Assembly: GCF_016863395.1 (NCBI RefSeq)
Contig: NZ_BOOU01000004.1
Span: 35,030 to 99,029 of the forward strand
DNA: 64,000 bases
Direction of reading: 5' to 3'
Source: Sphaerisporangium rufum
Lineage (GTDB): Bacteria; Actinomycetota; Actinomycetes; Streptosporangiales; Streptosporangiaceae
The notes beneath the pieces were generated by a model. That model saw nothing but the letters and a program-made list of their open reading frames with translations, had not been told where the DNA came from and made no database searches. Each line of letters starts with the position of its first letter. Position 1 is the first letter of the stretch. This document shows, in pieces, positions 1 to 12,434 of the stretch. The translations under genes were made by a program, and so were the position numbers.

Positions 1-2712
<2,712 letters not shown>

Positions 2713-3030
2713 TTTGTGTAAAGCTCCTCGCAGGTCTGTACCGCGGCCCGGCGGCTGCGGACATGAGAACGAGACATGGTTCCCCAGAGCCATGGTAGGC
2801 GGTTTCCCCACCCGGCACAGCCATCGCCGGGGACGGCGCGGGCGCCCGCGAACGCGAGCGCGGCGCCGCTCCCTGCGGCCCTGTGCGCGGGGACGGCCCG
2901 CGAGGGCGGCACCGTTGTTGTATATCGTGCGACGGTACGGGGAGGGAACCTTTGCCCCTGGCCGCCGCGGCGGCCGGAGCGGACGGCCGCCGCCCGGGCG
3001 GCGCTCACACGGAAACGACAAGGAGTCAGG
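2713..3030. promoter_or_regulatory. Divergent intergenic region between secA and a small membrane-protein gene
   Basis: This 318-base region must carry the start signals for both flanking genes. A TATATC-like hexamer on the plus strand near 2921 is the only AT-rich -10 candidate I can see, and it has no convincing -35. AGGAG at 3021 is the ribosome-binding site of the plus-strand gene. Nothing else is recognised here. Confidence 0.35.
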
Positions 3031-3336
3031 ATGGCCGACAGCGCACCGGCGCAGGCACAGGGCACGCAGGCCCACGGCACGCAGCAGTCCCACGCGGGAC
3101 GCGCCTCGTCGTGGCTGGCGGTCACCGTGATCCTGCTCGGCTTCACCATCGGCGGCGTCGCCCTCACCATCGGCCCCAACTGGTTCCTGTTCTGGGTGGG
3201 CGCCGGCGTGGTCGTCGTGGGCGGCGTGCTCGCCCTGGTCTTCGACGTCTTCTCCGACGTGATCGAGGACGCGCCGCGGGAGGCCGACACCCAGGAGAAG
3301 CACCCGCCCTTCAGCAGCAGCTCCGACCACGTCTGA
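3031..3336 (+). CDS. Small two-helix membrane protein, HGxxPAAW type
   Basis: A 101-residue protein. It has a polar N-terminus rich in Gln and Ala, the motif HAGRASSW at about residues 21-28, and two adjacent hydrophobic helices (roughly 29-50 and 53-72). A charged tail ends in SSSSDHV. The HAGRASSW block matches the HGxxPAAW signature that names a family of short actinobacterial membrane proteins of unknown function. The start is the ATG after AGGAGTCAGG; longer upstream readings lack a ribosome-binding site. No function is claimed. Confidence 0.8.
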   Translation: MADSAPAQAQGTQAHGTQQSHAGRASSWLAVTVILLGFTIGGVALTIGPNWFLFWVGAGVVVVGGVLALVFDVFSDVIEDAPREADTQEKHPPFSSSSDHV

Positions 3337-3411
3337 CCGGGCGGGGACCGGACCGCCCGGCGATGACACCGGCGCAGCCGTTTCGTCGGTGACACCGTCT
3401 ACGATCGGCGC

Positions 3412-4746
3412 ATGCCGACCCAGGTTCCCGCCCCCGTGATCGAGATGTCCGCCGGCGAGGCGCGCCGGATCATCCTGCGCGCCCAGGGGTTCCTCGGCGC
3501 CGGCGGCCGGCGGGGCGGCGCGCCGGGGGTGCTGTCCCGGCTGGCCGCCGTCCAGCTCGACACCATCTCCGTGCTGGCCCGCTCGCACGAGCTGGTGGCC
3601 TACTCCAGGCTGGGGCCGGTCGGCCGGGCCGCGGTCGAGCGGGCGTACTGGGCCGAGCCGGCCCGCGCCTTCGAGTACTGGTGCCACGCGGCCTGCGTGC
3701 TGCCCATCGAGCACTGGCCGCTCTACGCGTTCCGCCGCCGGGCCTTCCGCGAGCGGCGGTTCCGCTGGCACGAGGTGCCGCCCACCATCGACAAGGTGTT
3801 GCAGCAGGTCCGCGACGAGGGCCCGGTGACCACCACCGACCTCGGCGGCGCCAAGAACGGCGGCCCCTGGTGGGACTGGTCGGACGTGAAGATCTCGGTG
3901 GAGTTCCTGCTGGACGTCGGCGAGGTGGTCTGCACCCGCCGGACCGGCTGGCGCCGGGTGTACGACGTGGCCGACCGGGCCGTGCCGGCCGCGCTGCTCG
4001 GCGAGGACCTCACCGACGCCGAGTGCGTCACCCGGCTGGCCCCGATCGCGGCCGCCGCGCTGGGCGTCGCCACCCGCGCCGACCTGGTCGACTTCCTCCG
4101 GCTCAGCGGCCCGCACGCGGCGCTGCTGGACCAGGCGCTGCTGGACGGCTCGGCCGGCCTGGTGCCGGTCCGGGTCGCCGGGTGGGGTGACGGCCGCCGC
4201 GCCGGGCGGCCGGGCACGTCCAACGCCTGGGCCGACCCCGCCGCGCTGGCGAGCCCGCCGCGCGGGCGGCACCGCACCACGCCGCTGTCGCCGTTCGACT
4301 CGCTGGTCTGGGACCGCGCCCGCACCGAGCGGGTGTTCGGCTTCACCCACCGCCTGGAGGCGTACGTGCCGAAGGACAAGCGGGTGCACGGCTACTTCAC
4401 CATGCCGGTGCTGGCCGGCGGGCGGCTCATCGGCCGGGTGGACCCGGCCCGGGACGGCTCCACGTTCGTCGCCCGGCAGGTCGGCTTCGAACCGGCGGCG
4501 GCCGGCCGGGCCGGCGGCGCGCGGCCGGAGACGGTGGCCGCGATGGCTCAGGCGCTGTGGGAGGCGGCCTCCTGGGTCGGCTGCGACGACGTGCGGGTGG
4601 AACGGGTGGGCACGCCGGAGCTGGCCGGCCCGCTGGCGGCGGCGCTGCGCGCGCCCGCCGGCGACGTGACGGCACCGCCCGCCGGCGGCGTGACGACGCC
4701 GGTCGCCGACGGTGTGACGGCGCCGGTCGCCGGACCGATCAGGTGA
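3412..4746 (+). CDS. Winged-helix DNA glycosylase of the AlkX/YcaQ (HTH_42) family
   Basis: A 444-residue member of the AlkZ/YcaQ family, bacterial DNA glycosylases that release alkylated bases and unhook interstrand crosslinks. The catalytic Q-x-D motif is visible as VQLDTIS (Gln48, Asp50). The conserved [10 protein letters not shown], the [12 protein letters not shown] segment and the FDSLVWDR...[12 protein letters not shown] block in the C-terminal half are all present. To my knowledge the QxD form is typical of the YcaQ/AlkX branch and QxQ of antibiotic-cluster AlkZ. The last about 25 residues are a degenerate (GG/DG)VT(T/A)P(P/V) repeat that looks like a late extension. The 3' end overlaps the convergent response-regulator gene by 8 bases. 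Confidence 0.85.
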   Translation: MPTQVPAPVIEMSAGEARRIILRAQGFLGAGGRRGGAPGVLSRLAAVQLDTISVLARSHELVAYSRLGPVGRAAVERAYWAEPARAFEYWCHAACVLPIEHWPLYAFRRRAFRERRFRWHEVPPTIDKVLQQVRDEGPVTTTDLGGAKNGGPWWDWSDVKISVEFLLDVGEVVCTRRTGWRRVYDVADRAVPAALLGEDLTDAECVTRLAPIAAAALGVATRADLVDFLRLSGPHAALLDQALLDGSAGLVPVRVAGWGDGRRAGRPGTSNAWADPAALASPPRGRHRTTPLSPFDSLVWDRARTERVFGFTHRLEAYVPKDKRVHGYFTMPVLAGGRLIGRVDPARDGSTFVARQVGFEPAAAGRAGGARPETVAAMAQALWEAASWVGCDDVRVERVGTPELAGPLAAALRAPAGDVTAPPAGGVTTPVADGVTAPVAGPIR

Positions 4747-5443
4747 TCTCCAGCAGGCGCTCGCGCACCGCGTAGACCACCGCCTCCATCCGGGAGTGCA
4801 GCTGCAGCTTCTCCAGGATGTTGCGCACGTGGTTCTTCACGGTGTTCTCGGAGATGAACAGCTGCTTGGCGATCTCGCGGTTGTTCATGCCCTTGGCCAC
4901 CAGGCGCAGCACCTCCATCTCCCGGTCGGTCAGCCGGGGGACCGGCAACTGCGGGGGGCGCTCGGCCTCCTTGCGGCTCATGCTGGCGAACTCGCTGATC
5001 AGCTTGGCCGCCATCGCCGGGTTGATCAGCGACTGGCCCTCGTGCACGCCGCGCACCGCGTCGGGCACCTCGTCGATCTGCACGTCCTTCAGCAGGTAGC
5101 CGGTGGCGCCCGCCTTGATCGCCTCGAAGAGGTCCTCCTCCTCGTCGCTCACCGTGAGCATGACGATCCGCGCGCTCGGCACCGACGCTTTGATCACCCG
5201 GGTCGCCTCGATGCCGCTCTGGCGCGGCATGCGCACGTCCATCAGCACCACGTCCGGCAGCAGCCGGTCGGCGATCTCGACCGCCTCCTGGCCGTCGCTC
5301 GCCTCGCCGACCACCTCGATGTCCGGCTCCGCGGCCAGGGCCAGCTCCAGGCTCCGCCGGATCAACGCGTGGTCGTCGACGATCAACACGCGGATCGGCT
5401 CGGCCCGCCCGGAGCCGCCGGCCGTTTCGTCGGTCTGCGTCAC
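4739..5443 (-). CDS. NarL/LuxR-family response regulator
   Basis: A 234-residue regulator. The N-terminal receiver domain shows [12 protein letters not shown], phosphoacceptor Asp in VVLMDVRMP and Lys in YLLKD. A short linker leads to a C-terminal LuxR helix-turn-helix ([22 protein letters not shown]...[11 protein letters not shown]). I chose the GTG at 5443 because AGGAGGAGG lies just upstream; the longer open frame runs through a strong hairpin (5470-5501) and is unlikely to be translated. No partner kinase is adjacent, so it is an orphan regulator. It occupies the position between secA and hpf that is held by an orphan regulator in other actinomycetes. Confidence 0.92.
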   Translation of the reverse strand: MTQTDETAGGSGRAEPIRVLIVDDHALIRRSLELALAAEPDIEVVGEASDGQEAVEIADRLLPDVVLMDVRMPRQSGIEATRVIKASVPSARIVMLTVSDEEEDLFEAIKAGATGYLLKDVQIDEVPDAVRGVHEGQSLINPAMAAKLISEFASMSRKEAERPPQLPVPRLTDREMEVLRLVAKGMNNREIAKQLFISENTVKNHVRNILEKLQLHSRMEAVVYAVRERLLEIT

Positions 5444-5469
5444 GCCTCCTCCTCGTTGGGGAGCCATGC

Positions 5470-5501
5470 CCGCGCGGCGGGGGGCGAACCCCGCCGCGCG
5501 G
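5470..5501 (-). terminator. Strong GC hairpin between hpf and the response regulator
   Basis: A perfect 13-bp stem (CCGCGCGGCGGGG at 5470-5482 with its complement at 5489-5501) encloses the 6-base loop GGCGAA. It lies downstream of hpf and only about 26 bases before the regulator's start codon. It could end hpf transcripts or act as an attenuator in the regulator leader. There is no U-tract. Confidence 0.6.
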
Positions 5502-5582
5502 CGCTCCCACGCCGTCGGAACCGCCATCATTACATGGCTTTCCGGCGCGCGGGGCGGTCGAGAGGATCTTCGAACGCGTTGG

Positions 5583-6245
5583 TTATGGTTCGACGAGCCG
5601 CAACACGCCGTACGCGTAGCCGACCCGCCGGTACACCACACTCGGGTGGCCGGACTCCTTGTCGCGGAACAGGTAGAAGTCGTGCCCGACGAGCTCCATC
5701 TCCAGCAGTGCCTGGTCGATGGTCATCGGGTCGGCGTCGTGGAACTTCTCCCGGACGACGAGGGGGCCGTCGCCGTCCATCTCGATGGGCACGATCGGTT
5801 CCTCGTACCCGGCGGTGTCGGCCGGCGTGGCGGCCCGGTCCTGGCGCTGCGGCTCGACGGGCAGCGGCTCGGGCAGCGGCTCGTAGCCGTCGGCGAGCAC
5901 GGAGGTCAGCTCGGCGACCGATGGGGGGCAATGGTTGCCGTGATGGACCTTCCGCCGGTCGGCGATGCGCCGCAGCCGGCCCTCGAGCTTCCCGAGCGCG
6001 ATGTCCAGGGCCGCGAAGCGGTCCTCGGCGGAGGCCTCGGCCCGGATGGCCGGCCCCTTGGAGTGGATGGTCAGCTCCACCCGCTCGCGGTCCTCGTTCG
6101 CGCGCACGTTGGCGTGCTTGGAGACCTCCACATCGACCCGTATCAGCTTGCTGTCCAGACGCTCGATCCTGGCCAGTTTGGTCGTCACATGATCGCGGAA
6201 CCGGTCACTCACACTGGTGTGCCGTCCCTTGACGATGATGTCCAC
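5583..6245 (-). CDS. hpf: Ribosome hibernation promoting factor, long form
   Basis: A 220-residue protein. The N-terminal HPF/YfiA domain (MDIIVKGRHTSVSDRFRDHV...) binds the 30S decoding region. A linker rich in Pro and Glu (about 115-150) leads to the C-terminal dimerisation domain (DPMTIDQALLEMELVGHDFYLF...VYRRVGYAYGVLRL), which joins two 70S ribosomes into 100S dimers. The two-domain layout and length are typical of long HPF. The start is GTG at 6245 behind AAGGGGGG. Long HPF genes are normally stress- or stationary-phase induced, but I could not place a promoter with confidence. Confidence 0.97.
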   Translation of the reverse strand: MDIIVKGRHTSVSDRFRDHVTTKLARIERLDSKLIRVDVEVSKHANVRANEDRERVELTIHSKGPAIRAEASAEDRFAALDIALGKLEGRLRRIADRRKVHHGNHCPPSVAELTSVLADGYEPLPEPLPVEPQRQDRAATPADTAGYEEPIVPIEMDGDGPLVVREKFHDADPMTIDQALLEMELVGHDFYLFRDKESGHPSVVYRRVGYAYGVLRLVEP

Positions 6246-6836
6246 GCAAAGGCCCCCCTTCGTCTCGACTGAATGGAGGGCACCCGTCCGGCCGACCTGG
6301 TCTTCGTCCCCACATCCGCCTGCTGAGGGGTTCGCGGCTCTGTCGCCACTACTGCCCTTCTCTCCTGGCGGAGGACATCTGGACCTCCGGGGAGGCAGGA
6401 CTTACCTCTAAGCCGCACCGTGATCGGTCGACGAAGAGTCGCCTTACGTGGGCCGTTTCGCCTGCGGCTGGCATCGGCTAGCCGGCCCGGCCCCCTTGCG
6501 TCGGGGGTCGGTCCGGTGCAACCACGGACCCGAACGGGTGCCATGTTCGAACGCTAGTCGCTGCCGGCCCGAATGTCAGCCGTGGGATGCGCCGGGCGAT
6601 CACTTTCCGTGTTTTTCCCGGGGCGTCGCGGGCCCGCCGGACCGGTACGTCAACGCGCCGGCCGGCCGCACCGCGGCCGGGACCTGCCGGTGAGCCCGGC
6701 GGTCCGGTGCCGGCATGGGATACCTCACTGGGGTGCCCCACCCCGGCTTTACCCGGTTTCATCACTGTTCGTAATCTTTTGGCGCCGCCGATAACCCGGG
6801 CGTGTCGCGTCCGTTCGGCTCGCCGGCCGGTCCCGA
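6246..6836. other. Non-coding gap upstream of hpf and downstream of comF
   Basis: 591 bases without a supportable gene. It holds a short hairpin GGGGTG/CACCCC with a 3-base loop (6730-6744) that could end comF transcripts. A second 6-bp inverted repeat lies at 6369-6374/6384-6389, in what should be the hpf leader. An AT-richer patch near 6760-6782 interrupts the GC-rich sequence. The hpf promoter probably lies here but is not pinned down. Confidence 0.4.
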
Positions 6837-7586
6837 TCATCGGTGGCGGCGCGGCGTGCCGGCGAGCGTGACCGCCAGCGCGACGCCCGCGCCGGCCGCC
6901 CGCAACGCCCGCGCCGCCTCGGCCAGCGTGGCGCCGGTGGTGACGATGTCGTCCACCAGGACCAGGAGCCCCGCACCGGGCCCCCACGCCCCCGGTGGCG
7001 CGCCGCCCCGGGCCGGGTGGACCGTGAAGGCCCCGGTCAGGTTCGCGGCACGCTGGACGGCGCTGAGCCCCGCCTGGTCGGCCACCCGGCGCCGGGGCAC
7101 CAGGACGGGCGCCGGCGCCACCGGGTATCCGGCCGCGCGCAACCGGCGCCCGGCCAGCGCGGCGAGCCGGCCGACCGGATCGTGGCCGCGCCGCCGGACC
7201 GCGCGCCGCGCGCTCGGCACCGGGACCAGCGCGACGGCCGGGCCGACCGGGCCGACCGGGCCGACCGGGACCGGCGGATCCGCCGGCCGGGCCGGGCCGC
7301 CGCCGGCGCCGAGCGCCGCGAGCACGGTGCCGGCCAGGCAGGCGGCGAGCGGCGGCCCGAGCGCGGTGCGGCCCCGTTCCTTGTAGGCGAGGATCACCCG
7401 GCGGGCCGTGCCCTCGTACCGGGCCGCCGACCAGCACGGCGGCAGCCCGGCCGGGGCGGGCGCCGGCGGGCGCGGCGCCGGGTCGCCGCGCATCCCGGCC
7501 AGGCAACCGGCGCATATCTGCGCCCCGGGGCGATCGCACCCGGCGCACCGGGCGGGCAGGACGAGGTCGAGCAAGGCGGTCAGCAC
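6837..7586 (-). CDS. comF: ComF family phosphoribosyltransferase-like protein
   Basis: A 249-residue ComF/GntX-type protein, linked in naturally transformable bacteria to DNA uptake but of unknown role in actinomycetes. A treble-clef zinc site is seen as CAGCDRPGAQICAGC near residues 12-26. The conserved YEGTARRVILAYKERGR follows, and the PRPP-binding loop reads LVLVDDIVTTGATLAE. The start is GTG at 7586 with GAGGA upstream. A run of three GPV units in the middle comes from a 9-bp tandem repeat around 7230-7265 and looks like replication slippage. A 287-base gap separates it from the lpqB stop upstream. Confidence 0.9.
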   Translation of the reverse strand: MLTALLDLVLPARCAGCDRPGAQICAGCLAGMRGDPAPRPPAPAPAGLPPCWSAARYEGTARRVILAYKERGRTALGPPLAACLAGTVLAALGAGGGPARPADPPVPVGPVGPVGPAVALVPVPSARRAVRRRGHDPVGRLAALAGRRLRAAGYPVAPAPVLVPRRRVADQAGLSAVQRAANLTGAFTVHPARGGAPPGAWGPGAGLLVLVDDIVTTGATLAEAARALRAAGAGVALAVTLAGTPRRHR

Positions 7587-7795
7587 CCGGCCATCCTCGC
7601 CCGCCGGAGCCGCCGGCCGGCCCGCGCGGCCCGGTCGTCCACAGGCCCGTCCGCATCCGGCCAGATCGTCCACAGCCTCCGGCGCGGTCCCGGCCGGGCC
7701 GTACCGGGCTCGGATCGCGCGCCCCCTCACGATCACCCCGCGGGCACGCGGCACCGGCCCGGCGTCTTCCGGACGGGCGCCGGGCGGATCCGGTG

Positions 7796-7828
7796 GAAGG
7801 CACCGTGAAGGCACCGTGAAGGCACCGT
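7796..7828. repeat. Three 11-bp tandem repeats between lpqB and comF
   Basis: GAAGGCACCGT occurs at 7796, 7807 and 7818 in perfect head-to-tail order, inside the 287-base gap 7587-7873. Nothing else in this gap is recognised. The repeat period is one helical turn, so a protein-binding role is possible, but slippage is just as likely. Confidence 0.75.
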
Positions 7829-7873
7829 GATCGATCGCGGGAGGCACCTGGGTTCCACCGCGAGGCCGCGCCG

Positions 7874-9676
7874 TCAGCCGAGGGGGTAGACGGGCGGGCC
7901 GGCACCCTTCTTGACCAGCGACTCCCACCGGCTCTTCTGGGCGTTCCACGCCGCCAGCTCTCCCCCGCTGTTGAGCACCAGCAGCGGCGAGTCGCCCGGC
8001 GCCGCGGCGATCCGCTCGACGCGCGCGGCGACCTTCGAATCGGCGCGCACGCCCTGCGTCACCGACCAGGGGGTCAGCTCCCCGTCGGAGCCGTGCTTGT
8101 TGGTCAGCACCCACAACGTGTCGGCGTCCTGCCAGGCGACGTCCAGGATCTGCTGGCCCTTCTCCGCCGGGACGAGCTCGCGGAAGTTGCCGACCGACCA
8201 GCCGCCGCGGTCGATGTAGCCGATCAGCACCCGCTGGCCGTGCTCGTCGCTGCAGACCACGGCCACCCGGACGCCGTCCCGCGCCACCCGGAACGCGCGC
8301 ACGTCGGCCGTCTCGATGTCCGGCGCCCGCACCGGATACTGCCGGGAGGCGTCCGCCGCGCGCAGCACCTGCGAGCGGCGCGGGCCCTGCCGGGCGACCG
8401 TCCAGACGTCCCCGTACCGGTCGAACGACGGCGGGGTGAGGCCCTGCCCCTGGATCCACCGCTCCCACCGGGCGGGCGCGCCCATGGCGCTGACCCACAC
8501 GCCGCCGTTCCTGCTCAGCGCGGCCAGCCGCTGCGGCCGGTCGCCACCGGAGCCGGAGACGGCGAACTCGGTGTACTGCCCGGCCGCCGCGCCGTCGCCG
8601 AGCGGCAGCGGGTTGTCGCTCTTGCCGTCGGCCGAGTGCAGGCGGCCGTCCTTCGGGTAGTAGGCCGCGGTCCCCGAAGGCAGCACGTCCGGGTCGAAGC
8701 GGTCGTAGTCGCGCGGGTCGATGACGAACGCGCCGCCGGGGAACTGCTCACCGTTGACCCGCACCTCGATCCGCCGCGCCTCGGTGAGCGGCTTGAGCGT
8801 CCAGGCCAGCTGGGCGCCCAGCGCCCGGCGCCCGGCGTCGGCCGCCGAGTCCACCACGGCGTAGGTGAAGTCGACCACGACGCTGTTCTCCTCCACCGAG
8901 ACGCCGTTGACGTCCACACCGGAGAACGCGCTGTCCACCGCGCCGCGCATCGGCTTGGTCGGGCCGTCCAGCAGCTTGCGCACCAGCGTCTCGGCCAGGC
9001 CCTCGGCGGGATCGACCCTGACCCGCACCCGGTCGGCGACCAGCCCGGCCCACCTCGGTGCGGCGAAGTAGACGTCGAACGGGCGGAAACCGCGCTTGAA
9101 GTCGTCCTCCGACAGCAGCAGCCCCGACGGCGCCGAGGAGATGCGCCACTGGCCGTTCACCCGCACCAGGGTGAACCCCTTGGCGAGCTCGCTGCCGGCC
9201 GAGGCGTCGGTCAGCACGTAGTGGCCGTCGCCGTCGAGCGTGCCGAGCACGGTGCCCTTGAGCGTCACGTGGGCCTGCGGGAGGTCCTCGCCGCGCCCGT
9301 CGGACACGGTACGCCCCTCGTAGATCGTCGTACCGTCGAACGGGCTCCAGGTGCGGTCGGCGTCGCCGGTGAGGTAGCGGCGGGCGACGGTGCGCTGCGG
9401 GTCGTCGGGGCTCGCCGCGGCGGCCAGGAACCCGTCGACGATCTCGGCGGGCGTGCCGTTCTGCTTCGGCGGGGCGACCAGCATGCGGACGTACGGCTCG
9501 CCGAGCGGATCGGCCTCGCTCTGGCCGCGCGCCGCGAAGATCGCACCACCGGGCGGCACGGTGGAGCACCCGGCGAGCAGCAGGACGAGGAACAGAGCGA
9601 GCGGCGCCGCCCGCCGGGCGGCGCGCGCCGGCCACCCGGCCGCACATCCGGCGGGCACGGGCCGGCTAGTCGGCAT
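7874..9676 (-). CDS. lpqB: Lipoprotein LpqB, partner of the MtrAB system
   Basis: A 600-residue lipoprotein that in mycobacteria and streptomycetes interacts with the sensor kinase MtrB and modulates its signalling. A signal sequence ends in the lipobox LLLAGCS near residue 37. A GerMN-type domain (LVRKLLDGPTKP...VVVDFTY) occupies roughly residues 190-330. A beta-propeller-like C-terminal half (ALSRNGGVWVS, YGDVWTVAR, WQDADTLWVLTN) follows. The ATG at 9676 overlaps the mtrB stop by 11 bases, so the two are translationally coupled. Confidence 0.95.
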   Translation of the reverse strand: MPTSRPVPAGCAAGWPARAARRAAPLALFLVLLLAGCSTVPPGGAIFAARGQSEADPLGEPYVRMLVAPPKQNGTPAEIVDGFLAAAASPDDPQRTVARRYLTGDADRTWSPFDGTTIYEGRTVSDGRGEDLPQAHVTLKGTVLGTLDGDGHYVLTDASAGSELAKGFTLVRVNGQWRISSAPSGLLLSEDDFKRGFRPFDVYFAAPRWAGLVADRVRVRVDPAEGLAETLVRKLLDGPTKPMRGAVDSAFSGVDVNGVSVEENSVVVDFTYAVVDSAADAGRRALGAQLAWTLKPLTEARRIEVRVNGEQFPGGAFVIDPRDYDRFDPDVLPSGTAAYYPKDGRLHSADGKSDNPLPLGDGAAAGQYTEFAVSGSGGDRPQRLAALSRNGGVWVSAMGAPARWERWIQGQGLTPPSFDRYGDVWTVARQGPRRSQVLRAADASRQYPVRAPDIETADVRAFRVARDGVRVAVVCSDEHGQRVLIGYIDRGGWSVGNFRELVPAEKGQQILDVAWQDADTLWVLTNKHGSDGELTPWSVTQGVRADSKVAARVERIAAAPGDSPLLVLNSGGELAAWNAQKSRWESLVKKGAGPPVYPLG

Positions 9677-11435
9677 CGAGACCCCCCTCGGCCGCGGGCA
9701 GCAGGACCTGCGTCGTGTGCCCCTTCCAGGTGCGCCGGATCTCGATCTCCGGCGGCACCAGCGGCAGCGGCGAGCCGCGCAGCTCGGCGCCCGCCTGGCG
9801 GGGCAGCGACAGCCGGAACTGCGAGCCCTCGCCCGGCATGCCCCAGGCCTGCAGCCACCCGCCGTGCAGCATGGCGTCCTCCCGGGAGATCGCCAGGCCG
9901 AGGCCGGTGCCGCCGATCGTGCGGGCGCGGGAGGGGTCGGCCCGCCAGAACCGGTCGAAGACCATGTGCTCCTCGCCCGGCTTGAGCCCGACCCCGTGGT
10001 CGCGCACCGCCACCGCCACCGCGTCGCGGTCGGCGCCGAGCGTGACCACGATGTCGCGTCCCTCGCCGTGCTCGATGGCGTTGAAGAGCAGGTTGCGCAG
10101 GATGCGCTCCACCCGGCGGCTCTCCACCTCGGCCATGCACGGCTCGTTCGGCAGCCGCAGGTCCAGCCGGGTGGTCTTGCGCTCGGCCAGCGGCTGGGAG
10201 TCGCCGACCGCGCGCAGCACCACGTCGCGCATGTCCACCGAGTCGACGTCGAGCGTGGCGGCGCCGGCGTCGTACCGGCTGATCTCCAGCAGGTCGGCGA
10301 GCATCGACTCGAACCGCTCCAGCTGGTTCTGCATCAGCTCCGCCGAGCGGGCCGCGGCCGGGTCGAACTCCTCCCGGCTCTCGTACAGCAGGTCGGCGGC
10401 CATCCGGACCGTGGTGAGCGGCGTGCGCAGCTCGTGGGAGACATCGGAGACGAACTGCCGCTGCACCTGCGACAACTCCTCCAGCTGGTGGATCTTCAGG
10501 GCCAGGGTGGCGGCCATCTCGTTGAACGAGGCGGCCAGCCGGGCCAGGTCGTCCTCGCCGCGCACCTTCAGGCGCTCCTCCAGCCGGCCGGCGGCCAGCC
10601 GCTCGGCGGCCTGCCGGGTCAGCCGCACCGGGATGACCACCTGGCGGGTCACCAGGAACGCCACCGCGGCCAGCAGCAGCACCAGGGCGGCGCCCACCAC
10701 GACCAGCCACTGCTGAACGGTGGACAGCGTGTCGACCTCGTCGTCCAGCGGGAAGAAGTGGTAAAGCTCGTAGTCGCCCCGGGCGTCGGGCACCAGGGCG
10801 CCGACCGCCAAGGCGGGCCGCGGGCCGGCCCGGTCCAGGTAGGAGGCCGAGATGTACTCCGCCTTCGGCTCCGCCCGGTCCCGGCGGACCGCGTCGCGCA
10901 GCTTGGGCGGCACGCTGCGCTGGTCGATCGGGCCCACCGCGCGGTCCTGGCCGACCTGCCCGGCGTTGAGGATCACCACGCTGTAGCGGGAGCCGGCCCG
11001 CTTGGCCAGGGCCTGCAGCGCCTGGTCCACCGGGGAGGTCATGGTGACCTCGTCGTCCTCCTGGAGCGGCACCGACGGCTTGGCGGTCGGGGGCGGCACC
11101 TGGCCGAGATAGCCCGCCACCGTGGTCACGTTGGCCTGCGCCTCGGCGGTGGCCGCGCTCACCCGGCCGTTCAGCACCGCCGTATTGATCATCTGCAGCA
11201 GGAAGAACCCGAGCACGGCCACCACCGTCATGGAGATGACCAGGGTGCTGGTGACGACCCGCAGCTGCAGCGACCGGCGCCAGACCCGCCGCACCCGGCC
11301 GGCGGCGCGCCGGGCCCGCCGCCGGACGCCGCGGGCGATCTGCCGCGGGGTCCGCCGGGCCTTCTTCTTCGGCCGGGGCCGGCCCGCGTCGCGGGCGGCC
11401 GGTGCCGAGGTCGTCGGGGGAGCCATGGGGGGCAT
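9666..11435 (-). CDS. mtrB: Sensor histidine kinase MtrB
   Basis: A 589-residue transmembrane kinase that phosphorylates MtrA and controls cell-cycle, osmotic and development genes. After a basic N-terminus come TM1 (VVTSTLVISMTVVAVLGFFL), an extracytoplasmic sensor region and TM2 (WLVVVGAALVLLLAAVAFLV). Then follow a HAMP domain, the H-box FVSDVSHELRTPLTTVRMAADLL, the N-box RNLLFNAIEHGEG, and the G-boxes DHGVGL and GGTGLGLAI. The start is ATG at 11435; the ATG at 11426 is equally possible, and neither has a clear Shine-Dalgarno. It sits in the conserved order mtrA-mtrB-lpqB. Confidence 0.96.
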   Translation of the reverse strand: MPPMAPPTTSAPAARDAGRPRPKKKARRTPRQIARGVRRRARRAAGRVRRVWRRSLQLRVVTSTLVISMTVVAVLGFFLLQMINTAVLNGRVSAATAEAQANVTTVAGYLGQVPPPTAKPSVPLQEDDEVTMTSPVDQALQALAKRAGSRYSVVILNAGQVGQDRAVGPIDQRSVPPKLRDAVRRDRAEPKAEYISASYLDRAGPRPALAVGALVPDARGDYELYHFFPLDDEVDTLSTVQQWLVVVGAALVLLLAAVAFLVTRQVVIPVRLTRQAAERLAAGRLEERLKVRGEDDLARLAASFNEMAATLALKIHQLEELSQVQRQFVSDVSHELRTPLTTVRMAADLLYESREEFDPAAARSAELMQNQLERFESMLADLLEISRYDAGAATLDVDSVDMRDVVLRAVGDSQPLAERKTTRLDLRLPNEPCMAEVESRRVERILRNLLFNAIEHGEGRDIVVTLGADRDAVAVAVRDHGVGLKPGEEHMVFDRFWRADPSRARTIGGTGLGLAISREDAMLHGGWLQAWGMPGEGSQFRLSLPRQAGAELRGSPLPLVPPEIEIRRTWKGHTTQVLLPAAEGGLDAD

Positions 11436-11458
11436 CGGGGACGGCGGGGCGGCCGGCC

Positions 11459-12136
11459 CTATGCCGGGCCGGCCTTGTAACCGACGCCGCGGACGGTGAC
11501 CACGATCTCCGGGTGCTCGGGGTCCTTCTCGATCTTGGCGCGCAACCGCTGCACGTGCACGTTGACCAGCCGGGTGTCGGCCGCGTGCCGGTAGCCCCAG
11601 ACCTGCTCCAGCAGCACCTCGCGGGTGAACACCTGGCGGGGCTTGCGGGCCAGCGCGACCAGCAGGTCGAACTCCAGCGGCGTCAGGTTGACGGTCTCCT
11701 CGCCGCGCTTGACCGAGTGACCGGCCACGTCGATCGTGATGTCGCCGATCTGCAGCACCTCGGGGGTGGGCTCGTCGGTGCGGCGCAGCCGGGCCCGCAC
11801 CCGGGCGACCAGCTCCTTGGGCTTGAACGGCTTGACGATGTAGTCGTCGGCGCCGGACTCCAGGCCGAGGACGACGTCGATGGTGTCGCTCTTGGCGGTG
11901 AGCATCACGATCGGCACGCCGGACTCGGCGCGGATCCGCCGGCAGACGTCGATGCCGTCGGCACCGGGCAGCATCAGGTCGAGCAGCACGAGATCGGGGC
12001 GGGTCTCGCGGAACGCGTCGAGCGCCTTGTCCCCGTCGGAGACGAACGACGGCTCGAAGCCCTCCCCCCGAAGGACAATGCCGAGCATCTCGGCGAGAGC
12101 GGCGTCGTCGTCGACGACCAGCACGCGTCCTTTCAT
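11459..12136 (-). CDS. mtrA: OmpR-family response regulator MtrA
   Basis: A 225-residue DNA-binding regulator. The receiver domain shows VLVVDDDAALAEML, phosphoacceptor Asp in LVLLDLMLPG and Lys in YIVKPF. The C-terminal winged helix shows the typical LTPLEFDLLVALARKPRQVFTR...VHVQRLRAKIE...VRGVGYK. The ATG at 12136 has GAGGGG upstream. In actinobacteria MtrA is essential or near-essential and represses or activates cell-wall and development genes. The 298-base upstream region (12137-12434) is shared with the divergent membrane-protein gene and is moderately AT-rich around 12215-12270. I could not assign an MtrA box by eye. Confidence 0.98.
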   Translation of the reverse strand: MKGRVLVVDDDAALAEMLGIVLRGEGFEPSFVSDGDKALDAFRETRPDLVLLDLMLPGADGIDVCRRIRAESGVPIVMLTAKSDTIDVVLGLESGADDYIVKPFKPKELVARVRARLRRTDEPTPEVLQIGDITIDVAGHSVKRGEETVNLTPLEFDLLVALARKPRQVFTREVLLEQVWGYRHAADTRLVNVHVQRLRAKIEKDPEHPEIVVTVRGVGYKAGPA

Positions 12137-12434
12137 GGCCCCTCATTCATCGAGCGCGGTTCTGAACGGATCTTGAGGCGATGGCCGTACGACCGACCGC
12201 AGGTTACCCGCGACACATCGTCAGGTGATAAACGGCCGAACAATGACGTCACCGAGGGCCGAATTTTAGGCGTAGCTTGCCCGTCCCGCCAATGATCTGC
12301 CCCAACGTCCTGCGCGGCGTGGCGCGCACGCCCCCCTCGCCAAGTGTGCGCCACGAACGCCACAAGGGCCATCCCCGGTCGCGTTCGGGTGATCGGCCAC
12401 GACGGCAGTCCCCGCGACATGCCAGGATTGGGAT

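Noticed and set aside
7637..7675. Two GTCCACAG words resembling DnaA boxes
   Set aside because: They lack the leading TT of actinobacterial DnaA boxes, only two occur, and neighbouring genes are not those of an origin.
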